From contig NZ_FNCC01000008.1 in assembly GCF_900100955.1 (NCBI RefSeq), forward strand, positions 310,001 through 374,000: DNA of 64,000 nucleotides. The letters are read 5' to 3'. Below the pieces are notes generated by a model. The model did no database searches and was not told where the DNA came from. It saw only the letters and a list, made by a program, of their open reading frames with translations. Below are positions 25,580 to 34,297 of the stretch, in pieces; the stretch's first letter is position 1, and every line of letters begins with the position of its first letter. The translations under genes and the position numbers were made by a program. Source of the stretch: Lentzea fradiae. GTDB taxonomy: Bacteria; Actinomycetota; Actinomycetes; Mycobacteriales; Pseudonocardiaceae.

Positions 25580-26436
25580 GACTTCCGGCTGGCGCGCACC
25601 ACGTCTTCGAGAGACCGGGGAGCGCGACCGGTGAGGTCCTGGACCGCCGTGCTGACGGTGGCGAGGTAGCCGTCCCGCGTGGAGGCGCCGAACGTGGTCA
25701 CGAGCTCGGCGAGCGGCAGCGGCAGCCCCACCTGCCGGAGGTGGGCCAGCATCTCGTCGTCACCGACCTGCACGACCTCGACCTCACCGCCGCGGGCCTC
25801 GGTGGCGAGAGCCGCGAGGTCGTGCGCCGTCACCGCGTGCGGGCCGGTGATGTCGTACGCCTGGTCCTCGTGCCCGCCCTCGGCCAGGACGGCGGCAGCG
25901 GCCGCCGCGCAGTCCTCACGGGTGACGTACGCGGTTCCTGCGTCGCCGGTGTTCGTCACGAGCCGCCCTGCCGCCGCGGCTCCCGCGACCGTCCCGATCT
26001 GCGAGTGGGAGTACAGGTTGTTGCGCAGCGCGGTCCACCGCATCCCGCTCTCCCGCAGCGACTGCTCCGTGCCCGCGTGGTCGGGGACCACCACGGCGGG
26101 GTTGGCGGGCACCGGCTCGGGGACCGAGGTGTAGACGACGTGGCCCACCCCGGCGGCGGCCGCGGCCGTGACGGCGGCGCGCTGCGCTTCCAGGCGTGCG
26201 CCGATGGTGTCCACGGAGATCAGCAGCAGCCGCTCGACGCCGTGGAACGCCGAGGTCAGCGTCCCGGGCTCGGTGAAGTCCGCCCGGCGCACCTGAACGC
26301 CCTTCGCCGCGAAGTCCGCGAGCGACTCGGGCGAGCGCGTCGTGAGCACGACCTCGCGCGCGTCGACCCGGTCCAGGAGGAACTCCGCCGCGGCGCGTCC
26401 CAGCGGGCCGGACGCACCGGTGATGGCGATGGTCAT
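25576..26436 (-). CDS. NmrA-like NAD(P)-binding reductase
   Basis: 286 aa. Rossmann start IAITGASGPLGRAAAEFLL, then VVLTTRSPES and the atypical-SDR pattern of NmrA/QOR2 proteins, with YTSVPEP and WTALRNNLYSH. QOR2-like members reduce quinones or sense redox NAD(P). The second ATG (26434-26436) is preferred because GGAG sits 8 nt upstream; the first ATG at 26448 has none. First gene of the SDR-MFS-MBL operon, divergent from an Rrf2 regulator with a perfect operator between. Likely electrophile or quinone response. Confidence 0.84.
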   Translation of the reverse strand: MTIAITGASGPLGRAAAEFLLDRVDAREVVLTTRSPESLADFAAKGVQVRRADFTEPGTLTSAFHGVERLLLISVDTIGARLEAQRAAVTAAAAAGVGHVVYTSVPEPVPANPAVVVPDHAGTEQSLRESGMRWTALRNNLYSHSQIGTVAGAAAAGRLVTNTGDAGTAYVTREDCAAAAAAVLAEGGHEDQAYDITGPHAVTAHDLAALATEARGGEVEVVQVGDDEMLAHLRQVGLPLPLAELVTTFGASTRDGYLATVSTAVQDLTGRAPRSLEDVVRASRKS

Positions 26437-26463
26437 CGACAGCTCCATTTTGTAGTCGCAATG

Positions 26464-26482
26464 ATTACAGTTGAACTGTAAT
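26464..26482. promoter_or_regulatory. Perfect palindromic operator between SDR and Rrf2 genes
   Basis: ATTACAGTTGAACTGTAAT: 9-bp arms around one base. Related half-sites (GATTACAAT, TAGTCGCAAT) flank it. It is AT-rich against a very GC-rich background and lies 28 nt before the SDR start, so it is very likely the Rrf2 binding site. Confidence 0.72.
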
Positions 26483-26560
26483 CACGACGATTACAATTTC
26501 GCAAGGCGGTGTGCGCCGGGAAACGTAGCCATCGCGGTGGCGATAGGTCACGATGGAGGG

Positions 26561-27004
26561 GTGGCCCGCTCGACGAACACCCGGTTCGCTGTCGCCGTGC
26601 ACGTCCTCACGCTGCTCGCGGGCGTGGACGACGACCGCGTGATCAGCTCCGAGGAACTGGCCGACAGCGCGGGCGTCAACCCCGTGCACGTCCGCCGGGT
26701 GCTCGGCCCGCTCCGTGAGGCGGGCCTGGTGACCTCGCGCGCCGGGGCACGGGGTGGCTGGGAGCTCGCCCTCCGCCCGGAAGGCATCTCACTCGGCACG
26801 GTGTGGCGGCTGCTGCAAGGTGACGACCCCGTGCTCGGGCTGCACGGGCCCAATCCCTCCTGCGCCACGGGAAAGGGTGTCCAGCAGGCGCTCACCGCGC
26901 TGGACGTGGCGATCGCCGACGCCCTCGTGGCTCAGCTGGAGAGGTTCAGCGTGCGCGACGTGCTGGACGGCGACATCCCGGCCCAGTTCACGTCCGCGGT
27001 GTGA
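26561..27004 (+). CDS. Rrf2-family transcriptional regulator
   Basis: 147 aa. N-terminal winged helix: TRFAVAVHVLTLLAG, SSEELADSAGVNPVHVRRVLGPLREAGLV, SRAGARGGWELA, the standard Rrf2 pattern. Only one cysteine (PSCATGKG) is present where IscR-type members have three, so a Fe-S cluster is unlikely; this resembles the YwnA/redox group. GTG 26561 is preferred on domain alignment, though its GGAGG is very close. Divergent from the SDR operon, sharing the palindromic operator. Confidence 0.82.
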   Translation: MARSTNTRFAVAVHVLTLLAGVDDDRVISSEELADSAGVNPVHVRRVLGPLREAGLVTSRAGARGGWELALRPEGISLGTVWRLLQGDDPVLGLHGPNPSCATGKGVQQALTALDVAIADALVAQLERFSVRDVLDGDIPAQFTSAV

Positions 27005-27009
27005 TCAGC

Positions 27010-27054
27010 TGTGGCAGCGAGTGCGTTCCGCGGTGGAACGCACTCGCTGCCACA
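27010..27054. terminator. 20-bp perfect hairpin between convergent genes
   Basis: Perfect 20-bp stem, 5-nt loop GCGGT, 6 nt after the Rrf2 stop and 19 nt before the DUF2795-like stop. Among the strongest hairpins in the window. Bidirectional terminator. Confidence 0.75.
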
Positions 27055-27072
27055 TCCACAGTGGACGGAGCG

Positions 27073-27282
27073 TCACGCCTCGCGGCTCTGGTCCACCGCG
27101 ACGACGTCGAGCACCTCGTCGAACGACTCGTACCGGCGCTCCGGAACCGAGTGCAGCGCGTGCACGGTGTCCTCGTCGGCGTTGTTGCGCGAAGCGTGGT
27201 CGACCAGCTGTCCCTTGTCGGCGGGATAGGCCACGTCGGCCAGCACCGTGCGCAGTCGCTCGATCGTGGTCGTGTCACTCAT
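27073..27282 (-). CDS. Small DUF2795-like protein
   Basis: 69 aa, all helical. The pattern LADVAYPADKGQLVDHASRNNAD followed by LHSVPERRYESFDEVL is that of DUF2795, small actinobacterial proteins with two repeats of a helix pair. Start ATG lies 8 nt inside the end of the NB-ARC regulator gene, so the two are coupled. Function of the family is unknown. Confidence 0.75.
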   Translation of the reverse strand: MSDTTTIERLRTVLADVAYPADKGQLVDHASRNNADEDTVHALHSVPERRYESFDEVLDVVAVDQSREA

Positions 27283-28636
27283 CGTCTGCCTCCGTTTCGG
27301 TTGCTGACGTCCTGGCTACCCGGTCCTCGGCACGGCTAACGCGAGGTGAGCGCCGCCTCACCCCGGCCGTCATCAGCTCGTGCGAGTGGAACGAGTCGCG
27401 CAGCCGCTCCCTGGTCCGCTCGGGTTCGTCGGCCAGGAACCGCTCACGGGCGAAGAGCCGGACGAGGTCGTGGAACCGCAGGCGCGTCGGTGACGGCCCC
27501 ACGCTGAGCAGCGACATCTCCACGAGCTCGCACAACGCCCCGGCCACCTCGCCCGGCGGGAGGCCCGCCGCGGCCACCGCCAGGTCGCTGCCGAAGTCCG
27601 CTTCCGGGATGAGCGACAGGCGCCGGAACACGCGCCGGGCCCGTGGCGTCAGCTGCCGGAACGAGACCTCGAACGCCGGCCGCACGGCCAGGTCGCCCAC
27701 CGACAACGTGTCGAGCCTCAGCCGTTCGTCGCGCAGCTGACCCGCCAGGTGCGACACCGGTTCCCGCCAGGAAGCCAGCCGGTTGCCCACGATCCGCAGC
27801 GCGAGCGGCAGCCGCCCGCACAGGGAGACGAGCTCCTCGGTCCCCTCCGGGTCCTGCCGCACCACGTCCTCACCGGCGATGGACGCGACCAGGTCGGCGG
27901 CGGCCTGCTTGGAGAGGACGTCGAGCGGCAGCTGCCGCGCGGACACCTTCGACAGCAGCCGCCTGCTCGTCACGAGCACGAGGCTTCGCCCCGAGTCGCT
28001 CAGGAGGGGCTCGACCTGGCTCTCGTCCCGCGCGTCGTCCAGCACCACCAGCACCCGGCGGTCCCGCAGCATCGTCCGGTAGAGCGCCGCGCGGCCGTCC
28101 TCCGAGCGCGGGACCCGGTCGCCGGGCACCCCCAGCCAGGTCAGCAACCGCTCCAGCGCGGAGTGGGGAGCCGTCGGCCGGTCGTCGGTCCCGTGCAGGT
28201 CGATCGCCAGGCAGCCGTCGGGGAACCACCGCGACAGCTGGTGGGCGGCGGTCACCGCCAGCGCCGTCTTGCCCGTTCCCGGCGCGCCCCACACCGCGAC
28301 CACCCCTCCGTCGCCGGCACCGGAGGCGAGCCACCGCAGCTCGTCCTGCCTGCCGGCCAGCCGGCTGACCGCGGGCAGGGTGTAGAGCAGCGCCCGGTGC
28401 TCGCCGCGGCCGGAGCGGCGGCGCCCGTCCTTCGCCAGCAGCAGGAATGACGTCGTCTCGTGTTCGTCGAGCCCCAGCGCGGTGGCGAGGAGCCCGGCGG
28501 ACCGTTCCTGCGGTGCCGCCGCACGGCCGTTCTCCAGGTCCCTGAGCGCGCGGACGCTCATCCCCGACGCGGCGGCGAGCTTCGCCTGCGACAGCCCGGC
28601 CGCCCGCCGGTACCGGTGCAGGCAGTGGCCGAACAC
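27275..28636 (-). CDS. XRE-NB-ARC regulator lacking TPR domain
   Basis: 453 aa. XRE HTH at the N-terminus (HRYRRAAGLSQAKLAAASGM, then RALRDLENGR), NB-ARC from about 95 with Walker A WGAPGTGKTALA, Walker B VLVVLDDA, GRLPLALRIVGNRL, and the winged-helix part RFHDLVRLFARERF near 410. It ends soon after, where AfsR-like relatives have TPR repeats. GTG 28634-28636 preferred for GGAGGG 6 nt upstream; GTG 28684 and TTG 28771 are alternatives. Divergent from the TPR-bearing paralogue at 28886. Probably a pathway-specific ATP-dependent regulator. Confidence 0.82.
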   Translation of the reverse strand: MFGHCLHRYRRAAGLSQAKLAAASGMSVRALRDLENGRAAAPQERSAGLLATALGLDEHETTSFLLLAKDGRRRSGRGEHRALLYTLPAVSRLAGRQDELRWLASGAGDGGVVAVWGAPGTGKTALAVTAAHQLSRWFPDGCLAIDLHGTDDRPTAPHSALERLLTWLGVPGDRVPRSEDGRAALYRTMLRDRRVLVVLDDARDESQVEPLLSDSGRSLVLVTSRRLLSKVSARQLPLDVLSKQAAADLVASIAGEDVVRQDPEGTEELVSLCGRLPLALRIVGNRLASWREPVSHLAGQLRDERLRLDTLSVGDLAVRPAFEVSFRQLTPRARRVFRRLSLIPEADFGSDLAVAAAGLPPGEVAGALCELVEMSLLSVGPSPTRLRFHDLVRLFARERFLADEPERTRERLRDSFHSHELMTAGVRRRSPRVSRAEDRVARTSATETEADDE

Positions 28637-28885
28637 GGTGGTGCCCTCCGAGCCGGGTGATCCGGTCACAGCCCGCGGTTCCACCTCGTTCCCGCCCGTC
28701 TCCGTCGCACGTGCACATCCGTCCGCCACATCATCCCCAAGTTCCGGGACGATCAGCGGAACCCGTCTCAACCGGTTGCGGGGGCAGCGAGTCCGGCCGT
28801 CCGAGTCGGACTCGGCGGTATGATCGCCGCGAACGGGGGGATGACGCCTCCCCGTGGTTCACGGTCAGGCCGAGGGTGATGCGCG

Positions 28886-31111
28886 ATGACGACCTCACCC
28901 GGCGGTCCGCCCGCCTTCGGCGAGCTGCTGCTCCGTCACCGGCGTGCGGCCGGGTTGAGCCAGAAAGCGCTGGCACAGCGGTCCGGCATGAGCGAACGCG
29001 CGGTGCGCGAGCTGGAACGCGGACGGGCACGCGCGGCCCAGCGCCGCTCGGCCGAGGTGCTGGCCGACGCGCTCGAGCTCACGGGCGCCGCGCGCGCCGA
29101 GTTCCTCGAGGTGGCGCGGGAAAGCCGCCGCCGTGCGCCCGAACCGGTTGCCGCCGCCGGGTTGCCGCCGCTGCCGTCCGACCTCACCGGGCGCGAGGAG
29201 GTCCTCCGGCAGCTGCGCGAGCACGTCTCGACCCGGTCCGCCGTCGCGGTCGTGGGCCAGGCGGGTGTCGGCAAGACGGTGCTGGTCGCGGTGCTGGCGG
29301 AACAGCTGCGCGACGAGTTCCCCGACGGCTGCTTCGCCGTCGACCTCCGCGGTGTCGACGAGCAGCCGCTCTCCGCGCACGCCGTGTTCGAGAGGCTGCT
29401 GCGGGCGATGGGGGTGCCCCAGAACGAGATCCCGCCGGACGAGGTCGAGCGGTCCGGCGCGTACCGGGAGGTGCTGAGCACCCGCCGGGTGCTCGTGCTG
29501 CTGGACAACGCCGCCGACGAGGCCCAGGTCCGCCCGCTGCTGTCGACGCCTCCCGGCTGCCGGACCCTGATCACCTGCCGGCGCATCCTGTCCGGGCTGG
29601 AGGAGGTGCGGTGGCTCCACCTGGAACCGCTGGGGGACGACGAGGCCGTCGCGCTGCTCGGCGCGATCGTCGGCGATCGGGTGCGGGAGGCGCCCGGTGA
29701 CGCGGCGGACATCGCCGCGCTGTGCGGAAACCTGCCGCTCGCGTTGCGGATCGCGGGCAACCGCCTGGCCAGCAAGCCGGACTGGTCGCTGCGGTACCTG
29801 GTCGGGCAGCTGGACGACGAGAGGACGCGTCTCACCTCCTTGTCGGCGGGCGACCTGCACGTGCGGTCCGCGTTCGAGGTGTCCTACCGCCGCCTGTCGC
29901 CGCCGGGCAGGACGCTGTTCCGCCGCCTCGCGGCCGTCCCCGGCGCCGACTTCGGCCTCGAGCTGGTCCGATCGGTCGGCGAGGTGGCGCAGCGAGAGGC
30001 GTTGCTCCACCTCAGGGAGCTCGTCGAGACCAGCATGGTGCTCGTCTCCCCGGTCGCGGGGAGGTTCCGGTTCCACGACCTCATCAGGATCTTCGCGCGC
30101 GAGCAGTGGGAGGCGGAGGAGCCGGAGGCCGAACGGGAACGCGTGCGCGAGGGCATGTTCCGCACCCTGCTGAGCAGGGCGACGGCGGCGGGGGAGGCGT
30201 GTTTCCCCAACAATGCCGCCGAGGACGGCGCTCTCTCGTACAAGGAGGCCGTGGCGTGGCTGGACCAGGAGGTGTCCAACTGGCAGGCGGCGGTCGAGGA
30301 GGCGGCGCGGCGCGGGTGGCACCGCGAGGCGCTGCGGCTGGCCAAGTCGATGCACTGGTACTCCGACGACCACTGGTACTCCGTGCCGTGGGAGGAGATC
30401 TTCCTCATCGGCGTCGACGCCGCCCGTGCTCTGGGCGACCGGTCGTCCGAGGCACAGCAGCTCAGCTTCGTCGGATGGGCCCTGCGCGCGCAGCCCGCCG
30501 CGCTCGGGTACTACGAGCAGGCGCTGGAGGTGGCCGTCGAGGCGGGGGACGAGCTGGAGCAGACCTGGGCGCTCGCCTACATCGGCGCGGTGCACAACCG
30601 GCGCGGTGACCGGGTCCTCGCGCGGAAGTTCGTGGCGGAAGCGGCGGAGCGCAGCGGCCGGTTCGACTTCTGGGACGTCCAGATGGCGATCCGCTTCCGG
30701 TACGGGGACCTGCTGCTGGACCTCGGCGAGGTGGACGAGGCGCTGGCGGTCCTGCGGGACCTGGTCGCCGCGGCCGGCGCGTACCGGACACCGGAGATGC
30801 CCCAGACCCGCCACCGCATGATCGGGGTGGCGACGGAGGCCACCGGGCTGTGCCTGCACGCGATGGGCAGGTGCGGCGAGGCGGCCGAGGTGTTCGCGCG
30901 GGTCGGCGCGACCTACGTCGAGAACGGGTCGCTGATGCTCCAGTCGCGGGTGGCCTACCGGGAAGGCCGGTGCCTGGTCGACGCGGGTGACCACGACCGG
31001 GCCGCGGTCGTGCTGGAACGCGCGCTCGCCGGGTTCGAGCAGCTCTCGATGCCCGAGGACGGCGCCGCGGTGCGCGCGGAGCTCGCCCGCCTGCCCCGGC
31101 GGCAGGGGTGA
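28886..31111 (+). CDS. XRE-NB-ARC-TPR regulator
   Basis: 741 aa. XRE HTH (LLRHRRAAGLSQKALAQRSG, RAVRELERGR), then NB-ARC from about 100 with Walker A VVGQAGVGKTVL (about 122), Walker B VLVLLDNA, GNLPLALRIAGNRL, and RFHDLIRIFAREQW (about 395). C-terminal TPR-like helices run from about 500 to 735 (ALGYYEQALEVAVEAGD, AAEVFARVGATY). ATG 28886. This replaces the SARP domain of AfsR with XRE. Divergent paralogue of the gene at 27275. Likely activator of a nearby biosynthetic cluster, perhaps the run starting at 33038. Confidence 0.87.
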   Translation: MTTSPGGPPAFGELLLRHRRAAGLSQKALAQRSGMSERAVRELERGRARAAQRRSAEVLADALELTGAARAEFLEVARESRRRAPEPVAAAGLPPLPSDLTGREEVLRQLREHVSTRSAVAVVGQAGVGKTVLVAVLAEQLRDEFPDGCFAVDLRGVDEQPLSAHAVFERLLRAMGVPQNEIPPDEVERSGAYREVLSTRRVLVLLDNAADEAQVRPLLSTPPGCRTLITCRRILSGLEEVRWLHLEPLGDDEAVALLGAIVGDRVREAPGDAADIAALCGNLPLALRIAGNRLASKPDWSLRYLVGQLDDERTRLTSLSAGDLHVRSAFEVSYRRLSPPGRTLFRRLAAVPGADFGLELVRSVGEVAQREALLHLRELVETSMVLVSPVAGRFRFHDLIRIFAREQWEAEEPEAERERVREGMFRTLLSRATAAGEACFPNNAAEDGALSYKEAVAWLDQEVSNWQAAVEEAARRGWHREALRLAKSMHWYSDDHWYSVPWEEIFLIGVDAARALGDRSSEAQQLSFVGWALRAQPAALGYYEQALEVAVEAGDELEQTWALAYIGAVHNRRGDRVLARKFVAEAAERSGRFDFWDVQMAIRFRYGDLLLDLGEVDEALAVLRDLVAAAGAYRTPEMPQTRHRMIGVATEATGLCLHAMGRCGEAAEVFARVGATYVENGSLMLQSRVAYREGRCLVDAGDHDRAAVVLERALAGFEQLSMPEDGAAVRAELARLPRRQG

Positions 31112-31286
31112 ACGTGCCACTTCAGGGGTGCTGAAGGGCCGAACAGGGCCGGACGTCTGTCCTGCGGGGCGGTGTCCGGTGCAGTCTGGTCAGGCCGGTG
31201 GGAACCGACCGGCAGCTTTTCGACCGCGGAAGCCTGCCGCCCCCGTGAGCTGGCGCCGCGGTCTCGTCGCGCGGTTGTCTGGACCC

Positions 31287-31946
31287 ATGACTTCGCAGAT
31301 CGCTTGGCCGGGTGGCCGCGGCGCCGACCTCCCGGCGCACGCGCGCCGCGCGGACGTCCGCATCTCCGTGCTCGCGACGGACCCCCTGGTGGCCTCCGGC
31401 CTGCGGGCGCTGCTGCACCTCACGCCGGGGGTCGAGCAGGTGCAGGAGCCGGCCGACGCGGAGGTCACCGTCGCGGTCGCGGACGCGGGACTCCCCGAGC
31501 TGCTCGGCCACGACGTCGGCAAGCTCGTGCTCGTCGCGGACGACCTGCGGCAGAACGACCTGTGGACGGCCATCGAGCGCGGCCTCGTCGTGCTGGTGTC
31601 GCGCAGCGAGGCGACCGACCGGATGCGGCTGCTGCGCGCCATCCGCGACGCGCAGGAGGGCAGGGGAGACCTGCCGGCGGAGCAGCTCGGCGTCCTGCTG
31701 CACGGCCTCAAGCGGTTGCAGGAGAACACGCTCGGTCCCAGGAAGCTGACGCTGGGCGGGTTCTCCGAGCGCGAGGCCGAGGTGATCAGGCTGCTCGCCG
31801 ACGGGCTGGACACCGCGGAGATCGCCGAGAAGCTGATCTACTCGGAGCGCACGGTGAAGAACGTCCTGCACACCCTGCTGAGCAGGCTCGGTCTGCGCAA
31901 CCGCGCCCACGCCGTGGCCTACGCGCTGCGCAACGGCGTGATCTGA
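31287..31946 (+). CDS. LuxR-type regulator with atypical receiver
   Basis: 219 aa. The C-terminal LuxR/NarL HTH is clear: FSEREAEVIRLLADGLDTAE, LIYSERTVKNVLHTLLSRLG. The N-terminal 120 aa look like a receiver (RISVLATDPLVASGLRALL) but lack the double Asp of the acid pocket, and the phospho-acceptor position is uncertain (VAVADAG). This suggests an atypical response regulator that is not controlled by a histidine kinase; none is adjacent. ATG 31287. Confidence 0.82.
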   Translation: MTSQIAWPGGRGADLPAHARRADVRISVLATDPLVASGLRALLHLTPGVEQVQEPADAEVTVAVADAGLPELLGHDVGKLVLVADDLRQNDLWTAIERGLVVLVSRSEATDRMRLLRAIRDAQEGRGDLPAEQLGVLLHGLKRLQENTLGPRKLTLGGFSEREAEVIRLLADGLDTAEIAEKLIYSERTVKNVLHTLLSRLGLRNRAHAVAYALRNGVI

Positions 31947-32070
31947 CCCGGCGTGCCCGCCACGTCGCCGGGGTGAACGCCTCCGGGGCGCGGGTCGGCT
32001 GGGGCGTGTCGGTCGCGACGTGACCGCGAAAGTCTATTGAGGACGGACGTGGCCACGGGCGGCGACAACC

Positions 32071-32117
32071 GGGTGGCCACCGGTCGGCCGGGCGGGGAGA
32101 CCCGGCGGTGGCCACCC
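32071..32117. terminator. Hairpin between convergent genes (first of two)
   Basis: Arms GGGTGGCCACCG and complement, 12 bp, in the gap between the LuxR-type gene and the small secreted gene. Bidirectional termination likely. Confidence 0.6.
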
Positions 32118-32120
32118 GGC

Positions 32121-32153
32121 CCCTCCGCCCGCGCGGGGTGGGCGGGCGGAGGG
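32121..32153. terminator. Hairpin between convergent genes (second of two)
   Basis: Arms CCCTCCGCCCGC and complement, 12 bp with a 9-nt loop, ending 7 nt from the stop of the minus-strand secreted protein gene. Tandem with the previous hairpin. Confidence 0.6.
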
Positions 32154-32160
32154 TGGGGGA

Positions 32161-32502
32161 TCAGCCGTTGCTGGAGATGGTGACGTCCTCGACGCCGAAG
32201 AAGCAGTTCGAGTCGGCCCTGGAGGTCGTCTTGCCGCCGAGGTAGTTGTTCTGCCAGTTGCCGTAGTACGAGAAGCCCCAGCTGCACTCGACGAGGGAGC
32301 GCCAGGTGTTGCCCTGCAGGCCGTTGCACTCCACGGCGCCGTCGCCGTCGGCGTAGGCCAGCGTCTTGCAGCTCAGTGCCCCGTACTGGAAGGCGGTCCC
32401 CGGCGGCATGGCCGAGGCCGCGGGCGCCGTGGCGAGGGAGATCCCGGTCAGCGTCGCGGCGACGGCCGCGGCGGTGGCGAGACGGCGAGTGAGGTGCCGC
32501 AT
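32161..32502 (-). CDS. Small secreted Cys/Trp-rich protein
   Basis: 113 aa. Typical signal peptide: MRHLTRRL, hydrophobic stretch, cleavage after ASA (about residue 31). The mature part is about 82 aa with four cysteines (LSCKT, VECNG, VECSW, SNCFF) and an aromatic-rich middle (GFSYYGNWQNNY). Four cysteines could make two disulfides. It looks like one of the small exported proteins common in actinomycetes; function unknown. Divergent from the P450 run with a 535-bp gap. Confidence 0.75.
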   Translation of the reverse strand: MRHLTRRLATAAAVAATLTGISLATAPAASAMPPGTAFQYGALSCKTLAYADGDGAVECNGLQGNTWRSLVECSWGFSYYGNWQNNYLGGKTTSRADSNCFFGVEDVTISSNG

Positions 32503-32957
32503 GGCTTGCTCCTTCTGCGATCAGCGGTGCGGGGTTTTCCCGCCCTGACCGATCGTCGCGCAGGGGTGCGGCGCGCCCCAGTGCCACTACGCGACTCCTC
32601 GCGGTGCACCACTTCGCCTCTCCGGGCTCCATCGTGGAACGGCCGAAACGCTTTGTGTGGAACTGTGCGTGCGGACTGCATCACAGCGAGCAACGAACTC
32701 GGCGATCAATCGGCGCCGCAACAACTTCGTGAGCCGGCCTCGGCCTTTCGGAGCCCGGCTGGAGCGGACACCTCGCCCCCGCTCGGCAGGGCCGTCACGG
32801 CGAAGTCGTCCACGAGTGCCGCCACAACGCCTGACCTGCGTGGACCTGATCTCCGGCCCCGGTGCGAACAGGGCTGTGCGCGGCCGTCGGCGTCCCTCGC
32901 GAGGACGTGACCTTCGCACGTCTGCGAAACACCTGAACCGGTCCTCCGCCGACTTCC
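32503..32957. other. Gene-poor stretch
   Basis: About 455 bp without a credible gene. Short reading frames here are Arg-rich and lack ribosome binding sites. I see no clear repeat or RNA gene. The right end leads into the promoter of the P450 gene; the left end holds the upstream region of the small secreted gene. Confidence 0.6.
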
Positions 32958-33001
32958 TTGCCTTGTTTTGACGCGCGTGCCTACTATGACGATTAGTCAT
33001 A
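32958..33001 (+). promoter_or_regulatory. Candidate promoter and operator of the P450 run
   Basis: TTGCCT (32958-32963), 18-bp spacer, TACTAT (32982-32987) resemble -35/-10 boxes. TATGAC-GATTA-GTCATA (32985-33001) is a 6-bp inverted repeat overlapping the -10 region, a possible operator. It lies 37 nt before the P450 start. Confidence 0.45.
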
Positions 33002-33037
33002 CACCTTCGGGTGTGTTGCTCGAGATGAGGGGCGAGC

Positions 33038-34267
33038 ATGACGGAGTTGTCCGACGTTTCGGCGCGACAAGAACCACAGGAGAGCGGTACTCCGCGACTG
33101 ACCTTTGGCGACGGTGGGGACGCGGTTCTCACGTGGCTCAAGGGGATGCGCGACGACCGCCCCGCGTGGTTCGACGAGTCGAACGGCACGTGGAGTCTGT
33201 TCCGCTACAACGACATCGTCCGGGCACTGCGCGACACGGACACGTTCTGCTCCGACCCGTCGCGCTCGTTGCCACCGGAGATGACCGAGGAGGCCGAGGG
33301 CAGCATCGTCTCGCTCGACCCGCCGCGGCACGGCCGGTTGCGCGGGCTCGTGTCCCACGCGTTCACGCCGCGGCTCGTGGAGCAGCTCGGCCCGCGGATC
33401 GAGGAGATCGTCGACGAGCTGCTCGACCGGGCGCTGGACGGCGGCAGCGGGCGGTTCGACCTCGTGGGCGACCTCGCCTACGAGCTGCCGGTGGTCGTCA
33501 TCGGTGAGCTGCTGGGACTGCCCGCGTCCGATCGGGACTTCCTGGTGCGGTGCGCCGACGAGTTCTACGCGATCGAGCACGACGACCCGTTCAACGGCGA
33601 GTACCTGCAGTCGATGCAGTCCACTTTGGACGAGCTGAACGAGTACATGCTCGACCACGCACGGCGGCGCAGGAACGAGCCCGCCGACGACCTGATGACG
33701 GCGCTCGCACTGGCCGAGATCGACGGCGAGCGGCTGAACGACAGGGAGATCCGCAACTTCGCCGTGCTGCTGCTGACCGCCGGGCACATCACGACGACCG
33801 CGTTGCTGGGCAACACCGTGCTGGCGCTGGGGGAGCACCCCGACGTGATGGCGTCCTGGCGCGACGGCACCGTGAACTCCGCCGCGGTGATGGAGGAGGT
33901 GGTGCGCCACCGCAGCCCGTTCACCGAGGTCTACCGCTTCACCACCAAGGACGTCGAGATCGGTGGCACGGTCATCCCCGCCGACCAGCTGGTGCGCGTG
34001 TGGCTCGTGTCCGGCAACCGCGACGAACGCCAGTTCGCCGACCCCGACGAGTTCCGGCTCGACCGCGCGACCGGCAGGCACCTCGGGTTCGGCCTGGGAA
34101 TCCACTACTGCCTCGGCGCGGGGCTCGCCAGGGTCGAGACCACCGCCGCGTTGCGGGTGCTCGCCCGGCGCACCGCCGGGATCACCCCGGTGCTCGACGA
34201 GCTGAAGTTCTACGACGCCCCCGGAATCTTCTGCCTCCGCAGCCTTCCGGTCACCTTCCACCGCTGA
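33038..34267 (+). CDS. Cytochrome P450
   Basis: 409 aa, soluble bacterial class. I-helix LLLTAGHITTT (the acidic residue before Thr is replaced by Ile-Thr), K-helix EEVVRHRSP (ExxR), and heme loop GFGLGIHYCLGAG with Cys358 as thiolate ligand. ATG 33038 with GAGGGGCGAG upstream. Oxidises a small molecule with electrons from ferredoxin partners encoded elsewhere. It starts the plus-strand run with the methyltransferase 30 nt downstream. Substrate unknown; tailoring of the run's product is likely. Confidence 0.92.
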   Translation: MTELSDVSARQEPQESGTPRLTFGDGGDAVLTWLKGMRDDRPAWFDESNGTWSLFRYNDIVRALRDTDTFCSDPSRSLPPEMTEEAEGSIVSLDPPRHGRLRGLVSHAFTPRLVEQLGPRIEEIVDELLDRALDGGSGRFDLVGDLAYELPVVVIGELLGLPASDRDFLVRCADEFYAIEHDDPFNGEYLQSMQSTLDELNEYMLDHARRRRNEPADDLMTALALAEIDGERLNDREIRNFAVLLLTAGHITTTALLGNTVLALGEHPDVMASWRDGTVNSAAVMEEVVRHRSPFTEVYRFTTKDVEIGGTVIPADQLVRVWLVSGNRDERQFADPDEFRLDRATGRHLGFGLGIHYCLGAGLARVETTAALRVLARRTAGITPVLDELKFYDAPGIFCLRSLPVTFHR

Positions 34268-34297
34268 CGGATCTCACGAGGAAAGCGAGCAGCGCCG

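Noticed and set aside
28895-31120. 741-codon minus-strand frame opposite the XRE-NB-ARC-TPR gene
   Set aside because: Mirror of a well-supported regulator; no domain in the antisense product.
32657-32971. 104-codon frame in the 32.5-33.0 kb gap
   Set aside because: Arg/Ser/Pro-rich translation with no start signal; overlaps the P450 promoter region.
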